Of a stretch of DNA of 64,000 nucleotides, positions 12,501-27,500 are shown in pieces. The number at the start of each line of letters is the position of its first letter. Positions within the stretch are counted from its first letter, which is position 1. A program made the translations under genes and the position numbers. The stretch is taken from assembly GCA_916613615.1 (NCBI GenBank), contig OU744720.1:71812471-71876470 (forward strand), read 5' to 3'. The notes under the pieces are model-generated. The model did no database searches, was not told where the DNA came from, and saw only the letters and a program-made list of their open reading frames with translations. This DNA is from Steromphala cineraria (Eukaryota; Mollusca; Gastropoda; Trochida; Trochidae).

Positions 12501-15500
12501 CCTAGCGGCAAAAATTGGCACAACCAACCATTTGAAAAATTGTAGCCAATAACAACACCTTTGCTAGGGTGGTTATTGTCAAAGAGATTTTGCAATGTCT
12601 CAGTTTCTAATACAATGAATTTTGAAGAGCCACAGTGATTGCACAACTCCCTTTATTTGCATCTTAACTTCTTCCTTTCTAGCAAAGCAAACCCTGTTTA
12701 TTGAAAGAGAGGTCTGATTAACATTTGATTTGATCTTGATCTGTGGAGAAAGATTGAATATTGCATAGAAAAGAAAGATTTCGTTTTGTTCCATAATACC
12801 TTGAAATGTGTTAAAAAGTTTGGAAAATATCTCACCTGTTCTTTTAGAAAAGCAATCGAATTTTCTATGCTGGACATGGACGGAGCTTCTATAAATGGAA
12901 ACCTGTAACAGTCACATGAGATTGAACAATAACTGAACAACCTTTTTGAAATTTCGTTTTTGATGATCAAATAATGACCAAATAGGGTAAACCCCTTCCT
13001 CTTCCCTCTTCATTATGTGACCCCCAAACAATTTCCAAAATTAGAGGTTTGGAAACTGAAAAAGATTTAGGTGTTACATTGTGTGAACTTATTATTGAAA
13101 GGTTCAATGCTTAAAAAGTTTAACATAAATTAACTTAGCAACAATGACCTCCCCTTGGACAGAACTCACTTTTTGAGAGGTAAGTTTTAAGTTGAAATCC
13201 AAAGTTTTGAGGGTTGGGAGTCCGGGAGTTTGGACTACTATAAATCATTTCATAATCTAAATTTCAAGCCTATTGCACAGATGTTAAAAGTAAATAATAT
13301 ACCTGCGGGCGTCTGGCAAGCCAAGAGAGATCATTTGAAGGATGAGTGTATCCAAGGTTACACGCTGTATCTCAGGTGTGGCAAAGTCTTGAAACGAGTC
13401 GTAATCCCCCTCTGCGTACAGTCGGTAACAGACTCCCGGTCCAGTTCTACCTGTGTGTTGCGAAGTACTTCAGTGAATAGTGAGCTATACACGAGCACAA
13501 CAAGCAGTTGTAATTAAATTTGATTCTAGAGAATTGATCCCCCTCTGAGTAAAGTCGGTAACAGACGCTTGGTCTGGGATGATATTAGGGAGCTAACATC
13601 AAAATAGTGGAACGACTGTCTGACCTAATTAGATTCAAGAAATTTTAATGTCATAAATTATTATAATCATAATACAATAAGTGGCAGATCCAGGAGGGTA
13701 AAACTGCTCACACGTGTTGAATAGTTGAAATCCCAAAACTCACCACCCGTCTTCCAAATCTAATTTATGAAACTTCCTTATTTCCTGAACTCAAAGATAC
13801 CCAACTGGTTTGTTATCTATTATTCAACAGATAAATACAATAAGTCCTTTCAAATATCTTATTTCTAAATTTGGCTATTTTTTCCAGATTACTAAAAATA
13901 ATCATAAAACAATATTACACAGTAGCATGTATAGTATCCTCCATAAGTAAATATAGCTACCTGCTCTTCCCTTGCGCTGCTCGGCACTGGCACGGCTGAT
14001 CCAGAACTCTTGTAGTCTCTGCATCTTGTACTTGGGGTCATAGTTCATCTCTTTCACCTTTAACCCAACATGGCATAAATCTCATTAAAATCAGTTAAAT
14101 CATTTGACTCATATCTGCAATCTCTGAATCTTATACTTCATAGTTCATCTCCTTCTCCTTTAACACAACATGGCATAAATCTCATTAAAATCAGTTAGAG
14201 CATTTGACTCATATCTGCAATCTCTGTATCTCATACTTAGGTTTGTATTTTGTCCTGTACCTTTACAAAGTATGTCCACTCACAGCAATCTGTCAATCTT
14301 ATACTCTTTCAACATTTCTTCTTATCAAACATCAATTCAAACATCACAAGATCGGACATCAGTCATGTATTCGAGATTCGTTCCTAAATAGACTTGACTT
14401 GATGACTTGCAACCGTATCTTTGATATCAACCTGATTCATCCTTTTGTCTACTGAATAACTCTTTGATATCAACCTGATTCAACCTTTTGTCTACTGAAT
14501 AACTCTTTGATATCAACCTGATTCAACCTTGTCTACTGAATAACTCTTTGATATCAACCTGATTCAACCTTTTGTCTACTGAATAACTCTTTGATATCAA
14601 CCTGATTCAACCTTTTGTCTACTGAATAACTGTTTGATATCAACCTGATTCAACCTTTTGTCTACTGAATAACTCTTTGCTATCAACCTGATTCAACCTT
14701 TTGTCTACTGAATAACTCTTTGATATCAACCTGATTCAACCTTTTGTCTACTGAATAACTTAATCATGATAAGATCCAATCAGGTTGTAGGTATGACTGA
14801 GTTCAGCAGGTCTTGGGTTCAAGGACTAAACGCCCCAACTTTTGAAATTTTTATTTTTTCTCAAAATTTTGCTTACTTCTTCATCAGGTAGGGTATTGAA
14901 AAGAACAAAATGGGATATGACCACAACCCACCTGATATCCAAAAACATGATCAGATCATAAATGATAATAGTCCATAATAATATAAACAAGCACACAGAT
15001 TCTAGTAATTCTATCGTAACCCTGAAGAAATAGTATGGTTGATATAAGCGACATCATAATTTTGTGCAATCAAGTTAAAACTAGCTGTAATATTATAGTC
15101 CCCTAAGTCCTTACGTTACATATAGCTACTAACCCACCTGGTCCGTGTCACGCATGCGCGGAAATCAACCAATGGAAAAAGAACTGGCTGATTACACATT
15201 ATGAGCATAAATATCAATGATTTAATGTATGACTTATTGGAAATAAATATTACAGCTAGTTTTACCTAGATTGACCGATTCTAACAGCTTGTATTAACTA
15301 GATTGTCCGATTAAAAGGGATCAGTTTTTTTTTTATTGGCTGATTTCCGCGCATGCGTGACACGGACCAGGTGGGTTAGTAGCTAGATGACTTAGGGGAC
15401 GATAACATTACAGCTAGTTTTAACTAGATTGAATTTTGTGTGACATAAACAAAATTAAACAAACCTTTCCAGAATCCACGATGAAGCGCACACCATCGAT

Positions 15501-18500
15501 AGTGACGGATGTTTCAGCAATGTTAGTAGAGACAATACACTTTCTCACTCCTTCTGGGGCTATATCAAACACCTGCAACACACACATCATTAAAGATATA
15601 GAATCTAAAATAATAGGAATGATATAATCTTAAAATGAGCACAACAGATGACCTTTGCTGTTTGACCTTAAAGTAGGGTGATTGTTTTAGATAAGCTTTC
15701 CCTATCTTAGGTAAACCAGGGGAGGCTATCACATACAATTCAAGGATGATTGATTAACTTAAAGCTCCATTATCATACTTGCATGTGGTTCAGGATAAAA
15801 TTTAGCTTAGAGAATATAACTAGATTAGCGTTTGCGGGACACCACAAAAGCAGAGCAGCCCCGAAACTGGGTGTTTCGCCTTCCCCTGTTCTGCCTTCAT
15901 CAGGCCACAGCAAATTGGACATTTGCTTGTGACCTTGACCTTTGACCATTCAAGGTCACACATTGGCGACAATCAATGAACATTTTTCATTGAGTATCAC
16001 AAAAATGTAATGAATAAAAGCGTTCATTGTTGAAAAAAAAAGGTTTTCACTAAACCATGCTAAAGTCATGACCTTGCTGTGACCTTAAACCTATCACATG
16101 TTAAAGCGGAAACCTTTTAAATTTGTTTTGCTCTTCCAAGGATGATATATACATGTACCAAGTTAGAGCTTCATAGCACAAAATCTTTTCAAGTTGTTGC
16201 GTTTACAAGGAATTTCATTGAAATTTTGATATAACATTAATATTTTTTTATGAACAATAACATACTTATTTCGAGGCCAAAGCACAGTACCCCCTGTAAA
16301 ATGGTCATAGCATTTAACGAACCTGCTTTCGGTAACATAATCATTATTAGTTATCAATGATTTACACCGTGTCTCAACTACCGTAATTGCGTTTGATGGG
16401 TATCAACTTTGGCAGCAACGATTACGTAATTCAGTGAAAAATAAAATAAAATCTTCTTGTGCCTGACAAAGACAGTTTTCAAATGTATATTTAGAAATCG
16501 GAAGTTGTGAGATGGCCAAACTTGATATGCCTTTATGTCGGCTGCTGTTTCGGTCATTTTGGTAAATTGTTTCCTATTTAATGAATTTTGGTCCGATTTC
16601 CCCTAGGTTGGTCGCAAAATTTTGCAAAAAATACAATTAAAACAGTAAAATTACTTTTAAAAATATCCGATAATGAATCTTTAACCTTTCTATGGTAGGG
16701 TAGGGGAGAGCCCAATCTAAATAAATTTAGATCAACATGTTTTATATTTGGTCATACATGTTGATCTAAGATTGGCCTGTAAGGCGGGTCATCCCGGTGA
16801 CCTCTGAAATCAGCCGCTCGGCCAATCAGAAAAGATGCCCTAGCTCGCTGGAAGTTAAAACTACTCAGCAGCACATCTTTTGAAATGGATGATGTTCGGA
16901 GCTCTGTCATTTGGAGTGGAGTAGAGCGATGAATTATCCGATTGCTTGGATGTATTAATAGATTATATTTTTTCTTTTTAAAATGATTTAGCGTATTTGC
17001 TAGTTGTCAATGACAAATGATGATTGCACATCGCACAGATACTAACGTGGCGAATAATAATCATAAAGTTAGAGCATGATAAATGTCAATATTTACGAAA
17101 ATTCTCATGCAAGGGGAGGTAACTCCTTTTGATCAAACTCGTTTGTACTAATTTCTTTCATTTCCATCCAAATAATTAAAAAATATTGATTTTTTGTCAA
17201 TCATAAAACTAAATATATTTCATACAACTAAAATAAAATCAACCTACCGATATTTTTCTTATCAGTATCAAAAACAAGATTTATTTTTCTCAAGGCACAC
17301 TATTATTGAGAACAGCCATAAGCTATTATATGTTTCTTCCGTTCACACCTTGAATGAGCGACTATGAACTGTTTGTGACGTCGAATTTGATTGATCAAAT
17401 CGCGAATTCCTTATTTGCATGCGAAAGGTCACCGGGACGACCTCTCACTCTGGTCAATCTTAGATCAACAGTATGACAAAATATAAAATCTGTTGATCTA
17501 AATTTATTTAGATTGGGGAGAGCCATTACACACAACATCAAGGATGATGGCTACACCTACCTTATCTTGCTCCTGAACCGAGAGAGAGCTGTGCAGGGGG
17601 AGGACAATCCAGCGCTTCGTCTGCTGAGCAAACTGGTTGGCTGCTTCAACTATCGTCATTATCTCTGTCATCCCGCTCAGGAATATCAGTAGATCACCAC
17701 GTTCTGATGTTTGGTACTGAATCATACAAGGAAATAACCCATAATTTTACATCACTTTATAAGTAAATGGAATTGGTTTGTGTGTACCTGATTCTATGAG
17801 CGCTGTCATTCAGTTCATACCTGGTGTGATTAAATATGATGTATTGTCACTTAGTGACACTACCTCATATTGAGCAACGCCCCCAATGACAGATCAATTT
17901 GTAAACAAGTTAGGTGTTTCTGATAATAGATAATAGCAGTGCCATTCATGAAAGTACGATAAAAAACAAAATTAATAACAAGCACCAAATATAGAATGAT
18001 TAAATGATCATTTAATGGCACTTACTCTATGGACATTTTCCAGCTTGATTCCTTCAAAAGTGCATTTACGCCAAGTTTGCACAGTGTTTTTAAGATTATA
18101 TCCCTTTTTTTAAATTCAATTTTTAAATAAACATTGCTTTGACAACACAACTCGCCAATGTTACCACTGAGTTTTTAAATGTTACACTGTTTCAACGGCA
18201 GGTAATCCGTCTTTGTCTTCAGGTAGATCTTAATCATTTCCTTTGATTTTGTAACTTCCATGATAAACAGAATATCATATTCACGCTCATGACATGCTAT
18301 GTTTATGACACTTGTACAAAGTTATCAGTATATCCCTCAGAGAGGCAATACAAGGCAATAAAAACAAACACTTTTGTGTCCAAACTTTTGCGGGTGGTAT
18401 ATATTTTTTCAAAAATGACAATCCCAAACTTGTACATACCCGATGGTCAATGGTCTGCATGATACGGAGGTAGGGTGAGGGGTCAAGTTTCTCAGATCGT

Positions 18501-21500
18501 CTTGCCATTTCGTCTCGCTTGATAGGTGAATACTGCAGCTCTATTGGATGGAGTCGGCCTGGGACCTGGAGACAGGACAGTGCTTGTGACAGAACTAGGA
18601 TTTCATTCAATTTGATTAAACTATTTTAAAATCATCTAAAATATCCTGTCCAAAGAAATTGGGATATTTGGTTTCTTATGAATGTTATTTCATCAAAAGT
18701 ATATATAGAGAAATTATTATATTTATATTTTTAAAAAATAGAGCCATTGGCTCTGTAGCTCATCAGGCATCATATCAAGTTTGCTTTATACAGGCAAGAC
18801 GAGCTAAAAATGAAACTGTTGTTACCTATTGCAAGAAAACCTATAAAAAAATTACAAAACAAATGTATTATTATTCAACACTTTCTAGATCACCAATATC
18901 AGACAGTGAAAGAAGCCCACACTAAAACATCCAAGGAGAAATAAATTTGCCATAGACTGTCATCTAATGGAGAAAAATAGGTTTTTAAGATTGTGACCCC
19001 TGTGACCCTATTTGGGGTCATGGGGTCACAAAACCTACAGTTTAGAATCCCAATTGGCCAAGGAGTCTACATGCAGTCTTTCAGCTCAATAGACCTTTAG
19101 GAGCTAAAGATGATGATGAAAATAAGTTTTTAAGGTTGTGACCCCTGTGACCCTATTTGGGTCATGGGGTCACGAAATCTACAATTTAGAATCCCCATTG
19201 GCCAAGGAGTCTGCACATATCACTTTCAACTCTCTAGACCTTTTGGAACTTGAGAAGAAGATGAAAATAGTTTTTTAAGGTTGTGACCCCTGTGACCCTA
19301 TATGGGGTCACAGGGTCAACAAAGTTACAAATTAGAATCCCCATTGTCCAAGGAGTCTGCACATATCAATATTAACTCTCTAGACCTTTTGGAACTGGAG
19401 AAGAAGATGAGAATTGGTTTTTAAGGTTGTGACCCCTGTGACCCTATTTGGGGGTCATAAGGTCACGAAATCTACAATTTAGAATCCCGATTGGCCAAGG
19501 AGTCTGCACATATCATTTTCAACTCTATAGTCCTTTTAGTACTGGAGAAGAAGATGAAAATAGGTTTTTAAGGTTGTGACCCCTGTGACCCTATTTGGGG
19601 TCACAGGTTCACCAAAGTTACAAATTAGAATCCCCATTGTCCAAGGAGTCTGCACATATCACTTTCAACTCTCTAGTCCTTTTAGAACTGGAGAAGAAGA
19701 TGAAAATAGGTTTTTAAGGTTGAGACCCCTGTGACCCTATTTGGGTCATGGGGTCACGAAATCTACAATTTAGAATCCCTATTGGCCAAGGAGTCTGCTC
19801 ATATCATTTTTAACTCTCCAGTCCTTTTAGAACTGGAGAAGAAGATGAAAATAGGTTTTTAAGGTTGTGACCCCTGTGACCCTATTTGGGGTCACAGGGT
19901 CACCAACAGGGATGCAGAAATCGGTCTATTTGCCGGACATGTCCGATTGGGAATCCAGTTTGACCGATTGAAAAAGTGACCTGTCGGACATTCAAGGAGT
20001 CATTTGACCGATTGAAGATAATCAAAGAATTGCTAAACAAACAGATAAACAAGCCTGAGTTGACTAACAAGCAATCAATAAAGGCCGATGAAATGCCCCG
20101 CTTGTGTCGGTCATAATTGTAATGAAAACACGAACCGGTCATCAATGAAACAACTAATCCATTCAAACGACATAATTACCTTGTTATCTTTAATTATTGG
20201 ATCATCTCAGTGTCATGCATTGAGTAAAACAAGTCAATAAGGCCAAACTTTTTTTAAAAAGACATCAAACAACTTCACATCGTTATTTTACATGCTGTTA
20301 CTATATCCTCCCTCCACTAACTTCACAAGCTCCATGCATCGACTTTGCAAGCAACACTTCATTAACACAGTGTTGGGAGCTTTCATTACTGCAGGGAGGT
20401 GAAAGGAACAGCAGAATTACTGCAGTGATAGGGAAACGAAAACAGGCTGATCTGTTGGCAAGTTTGACAGGCTAAAAAAACTTATGCAGTGTGTGTCAAG
20501 TAGTTGATATGCATCATAACTTAATAGAATTATATTTAAAACAGCCAAAGTAATTTTATTTTACTCAATGTAATGTATTTTCAGTGTTTTATTTTTGCAT
20601 TGCATTGCATGCGTTGCTATAAAATAGATCTGTACATCGTCTGCTTTCCAGTTAATATTAGATTCTAAGCACCTGGCATTTGTTTACTGAATAACTGACA
20701 CTATTGAAACTTGATTATTTATTTAAATTATAAACATATTCATATACCTAGGCCTAAACATCATAGTAATAAGTAAATTACTGAGTAATAATTTGAGACT
20801 TAAATTTAGTCTATGAAATATTTCCACATGTTCAATCGTGTATTTACGTGACATAAAGCACCAAAATTTATTACAAAATATCATTATTCGTCGACTTATA
20901 CGTGGAATGTCCGATTGGCAAAAATTTGAATCTGCATCCCTGGTCACCAAAGTTACAAATTAGAATCTCCATTGTCCAAGAATTTTGCACATATAATTTT
21001 TAACTCTCTACTCCTTTTGGAACTGGAGAAGAAGATGAAAATAGGTATTTAAGGTTGTGACCCCTGTGACCCTATTTGGGATCACAGGGTCACCAAAGTT
21101 ACAAATTAGAATCCCGATTGGCCAAGAAGTCTGGACATATCATTTTTAACTCTCTAGTCCTTCTGGAACTGGAGAAGAAGATGAAAATAGGTTTTTAAGG
21201 TTGTGACCCCTGTGACCCTATTTGGGATCACAGGGTCACCAAATTTTCAAATTAGAATCCCCATTGTCCAAGGAGTCTGCACATATCAATATTAACTCTC
21301 TAGACCTTTTGGAACTGGAGAAGAAGATGAGAATTGGTTTTTAAGGTTGTGACCCCTGTGACCCTATTTGGGGTCACAGGGTCACCAAAGTTACAAATTA
21401 GAATCCCCATTGGCCAAGAAGTCTGCACATATCGTTTTTAACTCTCTAGTCCTTTTAGAACTGGAGAAGAAGAGGAAAATAGGTTTTTAAGGTTGTGACC

Positions 21501-24500
21501 CCTGTGACCCTATTTGGGGTCACAGGGTCACCAAAGTTACAAATTAGAATCTCCATTGTCCAAGGAGTCTGCACATATAATTTTTAACTCTCTACTCCTT
21601 TTGGAACTGGAGAAGAAGATGAAAATAGGTATTTAAGGTTGTGACCCCTGTGACCCTATTTGGGGTCACAGGGTCACCAAAGTTACAAATTAGAATCCCC
21701 ATTGGCCAAGGAGTCTGCACATATCATTTTTAACTCTCTAGTCCTTCTGGAACTGGAGAAGAAGATGAAAATAGGTTTTTAAGGTTGTGACCCCTGTGAC
21801 CCTATTTGGGGTCACAGGGTCACCAAAGTTACAAATTAGAATCCCCATTGGCCAAGGAGTCTGCACATATCATGTTTAACTCTCTAGTCCTTCTGGAACT
21901 GGAGAAGAAGATGAAAATAGGTTTTTAAAGTTGTGACCCCTGTGACCCTATTTGGGGTCACAGGGTCACCAAAGTTACAAATTAGAATCTCCATATGCTA
22001 AGGTACTTGTACACAAAATTTCAGCTCTCTAATGTGTATGGTTCATGAGGAGAAGTCGAAAGTGTCAAAAGTTAACGGACGGACGGACGACGGACGGACG
22101 ACGGACGACGGACGACGGACGGACGCCGGACGATGGGCCATGCCATAAGCCCATCTGGACTTTCAGTCCTGATGAGCTAAAAATGAAACTATTCCTTATC
22201 CTTTCATCTAGTTTTGGTCCAATATTATCAAATAAAGAATTTCCAACAGAATAGTCAATGGAATATCATATTTGTGCCCATGACATAATATGTGTATTAA
22301 AATCATTTCTAAAAAGGTACATATCCCTTGCTCTTGCTTGGGAAATATTAATATTTAGGCACTCGGGGCACAAAATAGTATATCATAGGCACTCATATAA
22401 TATCCTCAATAACCTACACTGATACCATTGTTAAAGTAACAGAAGATGAGATGATAATGATAAAACCTTATTTTATCCCAAACTCACTATCATCAACATC
22501 ATAAAGGCCTACCCTGATAACAGGAGCATTGTCGAAGTATCCGGAGAAGAGATCGATGTTGATGGTGGCGGACATGAGGACCAGTTTGAGGTCTTCTCTC
22601 TGCTGCAGCATACACTTGAGGATCCCCAGGAGGAAGTCGGTGAAGATGTGACGCTCGTGCACCTGTACACACATCAATGTTTAACCCTTGACCCTCAAGT
22701 TTGTGAATATCATTATCACAAAATTAGCCTTGTGGCCAAATTTTCACCTACCTACAAAATATCATTTTGCACTGATATTAGAATATTGGGGCCACTGAAC
22801 AAATTTCTAAACTACACCCCAAGTAAATATTTTGAGCATTGGAGAAATGTCGTTAAATCAATGTTTTAAGTTAGTTCTGAGGTTAGAATAGTGGTATTCT
22901 GCTGTATCATTTTTATTATTATGAGAATAGATGAATAAATTTGATAAAAATATGTTTTGCTAAAATGAATTTAGAGATTCAATTCAGGATGATCTTAAAA
23001 CAAAAACAATACATTGGATGAGACAATGTCTCATAAAACTAAGTGTAATAACACAACCCAGACGGAATTCAATACAGGCAGAAACATATTTTTCATGAGA
23101 CAAGCCTGATTTCCTTAATCTTTTTTAAAAAATACAGAAGACTTAGGCAGCTATAGTGAATATAATTTTCAGTTAACCAGAACATAATTGTGCCTGAACA
23201 ATACTAACCTCATCTATGACAATAACATTGTACTGTTTAAGGTAGGGGTCTGATGACATCTGTCTCAGAAGTAGACCTGAAAACATTCAAGCAGATGTGA
23301 ATCAACTCTTTAAGTGGCATTCTAGATGTTGGTGGTATTAGGAAGACAAAGGAAATTCTATGGATGAACAACTTGACAGTAGCGACATTTGGGTATAGAT
23401 CCTTAGTTATACAATATGCTTGAAAACAGTATATAAGGATCAATAGCCTTGCTACTGTCAAATAAAGACGTCTTTCATCCATAAAATTTCCAATGTCTTC
23501 CAGATAAAAAACAATTGACTTATTTAAAAATATTCATAAACCAGGTACGTAGCTCAGTTGGTAGAGCATCAGACATCACCTGGGAGGCCAAGGTTTGAGT
23601 CCCGTGCACCAAAATATGAAGATAAAATATGGGAGATGTTGCTTCCTTGCCTGTTGCTAAGCATTATATGAAAAGAACATCCCTGGCACTGCACTGTAGC
23701 TGCTTGATGGCATAGGCACAACAATAATTTCTTATTTTTACTTTGTAATGAAGACAAGAAAGAATCATTATTGAAACAATTTACAATTTGAGCAGAACCA
23801 AACCTGACTTTCTCTACTACCTCTTATTGCATTACAAATAACAAAGTAATTTCACTGAATTTTTACACAGGCCACATTGACTAAATCAACGTCCTATCTA
23901 ATTCAAACATTTGGCCTCTATATTTTTTTTCTTCTTTGAGAGGCATTTAGAAGCTGGTTGATGAAGAAGAACAAGTTCTTATGGATAGTCAACTTCTTTA
24001 TTGCATGAAATGCGACGTTTTCGGTGTAGATACTAACACCGTTATCAAGCAAGTGATATATGATTATCTATATTTTTGTTCCTGAAACTTAGCATGTGGG
24101 CATATGGCAACACCTCTCTTTGTCCAACCCCCTAACGTTTTTTTTATATCAAAAACTTGTCTTTAATACCCCTTATATATACGGCATTAAAAATCAGTTA
24201 TGCCCCTTACCCTATCCCTTTTCATTAGGCAGTTACAATTCTTCGACCTGCTGAGTCCAGGAACTCCACCAAGTCTTGTGACTCCGAGGAATTAAGTGAG
24301 TCCCATAATAAGCAACCAAATAGAAGTTCCATTCCTTGATATGCCACAGTAATGATGACGCTTAACACTATTTTAGTGACATATGTCACATTCTATATAG
24401 CTTCATACTGGCATACTTATGACAGAGATGTGTAGTGTTGTTGGACATATTTTCCAAGGACAGTGCAAGGGAGATAACTCTGTGAGGGTTAGCATACCTT

Positions 24501-27500
24501 TAAAACTTACATCTTACAGCTTTTGTAACTAGTCTATGTTTAATCAAAGCTTACCTTCAGTGAGGAAGAGAATCTTTGTAGCTCTTGTCTTGGTTTTCTC
24601 AAACCGTACCTGAAATGGTTCATATTATCAGATACAGAACATATTGTTATGATTATACCAAACAATTGCAATGTATGAAGGCAAACTTACCTAGTGTCAG
24701 TGTCTTTTAGTTTTATTGATGACACATTGCCATGTAAGACGTACATTGTTTTGCACTGCGATCCAAGTTTTAAGAGCCACTCGTCGTTGGGATCACATGT
24801 CAATCAGTACTGTCATTTGAAAGAGAACTTATACATGATATGCAAAGGTCCAGGGAATTTGCACTTGACTTGATCCAAAGTTACAGCTGCACACAAATGT
24901 AAACTTGATGACTGACTTTAACAACCAGTATTCACAACTGTCAAAAATTTAGCTCATTCCATTTCTTTAGTCATCTTCTTACAATTGTTAGAATATGACT
25001 GGGCTTCATCTTATACAAAACCAACTGGTCCATAGCGGGAATAACAGCTAAGAAAGTGACATTGTAAATACTTGCTTGACTTCACAAAACAATATTTAAC
25101 ATTTTCCCCATGCTTAAAACTTCTTCAAGACATTCAACAGGCTTCAATGGTTACCTTGCTACGGTGAGACTAGGACTTAACATAACAAAGAGAAGAGAAA
25201 TTTTTAAATAGACAAGACTTGTATATTGACTCTAAAGACTAAAGCAATGGTCTAAGGGAGATAACTCCGTAAGCCTTTTCAGACTCAGTTTGACCGGTAC
25301 AGTTGTACTCAGCAGAGTGACGTCCCTTGGGGACCCCTGAATGTAACCTGTGCTTCCGCAATGAACATGTCAGCGGTAATGATGTACATATGTTGTTCTG
25401 TCATTGACTAATGGTCAATTACGGTGAAGACACGACAAGACTAACCTGAAAAGCAACAGCAGACCCATATTCATTGAGAGTCTCATAGCCAACCCTCTTG
25501 GAGAGTGAGATACAGGCTATTCTTCTGGGCTGCGTGCACGCGATGTGCTCAAATCCAGCCTCCATCAGGTATTGTGGCACCTGGGTTTGAAATGAATTTC
25601 ATGATACACAAAAAATTGACTTGAACTATAGGAATATGATATGCTCTCCCTCTTAAATTAAATTTTTTGGACAACCTATCTTTACCATGTTGTCAATTAC
25701 GTCAGTGAGCATAACTCATATATTCCCACCTGTACTTTAACCATCTCCAGATTACATAGTACTTGGCAAACAATTGTTTACAGCTATATCAATGAAAAAT
25801 TATCATTTTCAATGGACAAATATGATGTTATAACATTTTTTATAGACATGTATTCAGTGCTTCTAACGAAATACAATCATAATAGATAATATATCCCTCT
25901 TGAACCTTGGCAAAGGTCTAGCTGAAACTTATTCAAATGAGTCGACAGAAACTGGCCCCCATCTAGGTGAATAATATAATAATTATCTCTTGAACCTTGG
26001 TTAAGGCACAGGATTACGTAGCGTGCTATAAATAGAATCAACCTGCCAGTCGAGGACGTAATCCTGTGGTTAAGGCTAAGCTAAGGCTTATCAAAGAATC
26101 TAAGCCAAACTGCCCCTCACCTGGGTAGACTTGCCGCAGCCCGTGTCACCAGCCACAACAATCACTTGGTGGCGCTGCACCATCCCGCAGATCATGGTCT
26201 TGTACTGGTAGATGGGAAGGTTCTCCTGGTCTTTACGGATCTTCTTCAGCTTGTTGAACTACAGGGTCAAATTAAAACAACTGGGAGTTGAGTAAAAATA
26301 ATTTGACGTTGGTTAACTTTTTCAAGTGAAAATTGTACAGCTGCCAATATTCAAAGTTGCGATATCATATCCAATCATCTACAACATTTGTGTACATGCA
26401 GACTTTGCAAACAAAACTTCTGAATGCCTATAGATTAGGTATCGATATCTTTCCTAATTTCTGTATTGCAATATATAACAATATTAGGAGTGTATTGCAA
26501 TACATTTGCAAAATACTGCTACATGTTAAATTTTGATTTTGCATGCTTCTTGACTATATCACAGTGATTAGAAGAGCAAACATTGTTCAGTTGTGCACCA
26601 TATTGGACCAGGAGAATTTTCATTGATTCGATACAAGCTTGTACATAGTTTGCTCATATAAAAAAAGACTTCACAGTTTGATTAAAACTTTCTGTAAAAT
26701 CATGTTTAATGGGTTGTGTTTATTTGCAATGGATATTGTGCATTCAAAAATGTCTGAAATATTTTTACTTTTGTGTTAGTTTTGTACTAAACTGATAATA
26801 CTGTATTTGCTTGTTGATTCTAAAGGCAAGACAGCATAAATACTGCGCATCCTTCTTTGGCATACCTTTTGTTTTTGTTGAAAGTCAAGATAGTGAAGAA
26901 GAATTCCCCGGAACTGTGTCACCCTCTCTCTAGTTAGATCTCTGCTCACTTCGTAATCTGAAAAGTATATTCATTGATTTTCTTCATCTTGTACATAGAG
27001 ACTCTTGACAAAGTACTTTCTGATAATAAATACATCAATAATATAATATGGTAGGTATTTTTCCCCACAATAATGTCTTTTTAATTGTCCATGTCATAGT
27101 TTTCAGAATCTAAATTTATCACAAACCTTCAGTCCTTGGTTTTCTTAAAGCCAGCCCAGGGCTTATATACAGAAAATAGTGTTTTTGAACTTTGAGACCC
27201 AATAGAAGTCCAGACTTATATTTGGAAACATGGGCTTGTATTCAGAATTCATTAATTGAGAGCAAAAGCCGGCGCTTGACTACCTATCTTTGGTCTGATG
27301 ATGGAGTCAACAGCCTTAAAACATTTTCCTGGCTGTTTTGTTGGTTGATGGCGGTTTTTTTCCTACTCCTTTAAAATGAATTTATAACAGAAACTCAAAA
27401 TGAGAAAATGACCTACCAACAAGACGTCCCCGCTTGAGAAACTGTTCCACATCTTTGCTGACCAGAGAGAAGTTGATTCGATACCGATTGTCATATGTTC

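Noticed and set aside
19900..20166. 88-codon frame inside the hAT-like element
   Set aside because: No transposase motif; it runs across the element's end.
18960..22000. CRISPR-like array in the 146 bp repeats
   Set aside because: Units are contiguous without unique spacers and the genome is animal; it is a tandem repeat inside a mobile element.
23544..23610. Functional tRNA gene
   Set aside because: Box A and B are present but the anticodon and acceptor stems pair poorly.
24003..24056. Stem with CGGTGT/ACACCG arms near GAAAAC as a hammerhead
   Set aside because: The CUGANGA core is not present; it may be Penelope-like terminal debris but support is too thin.
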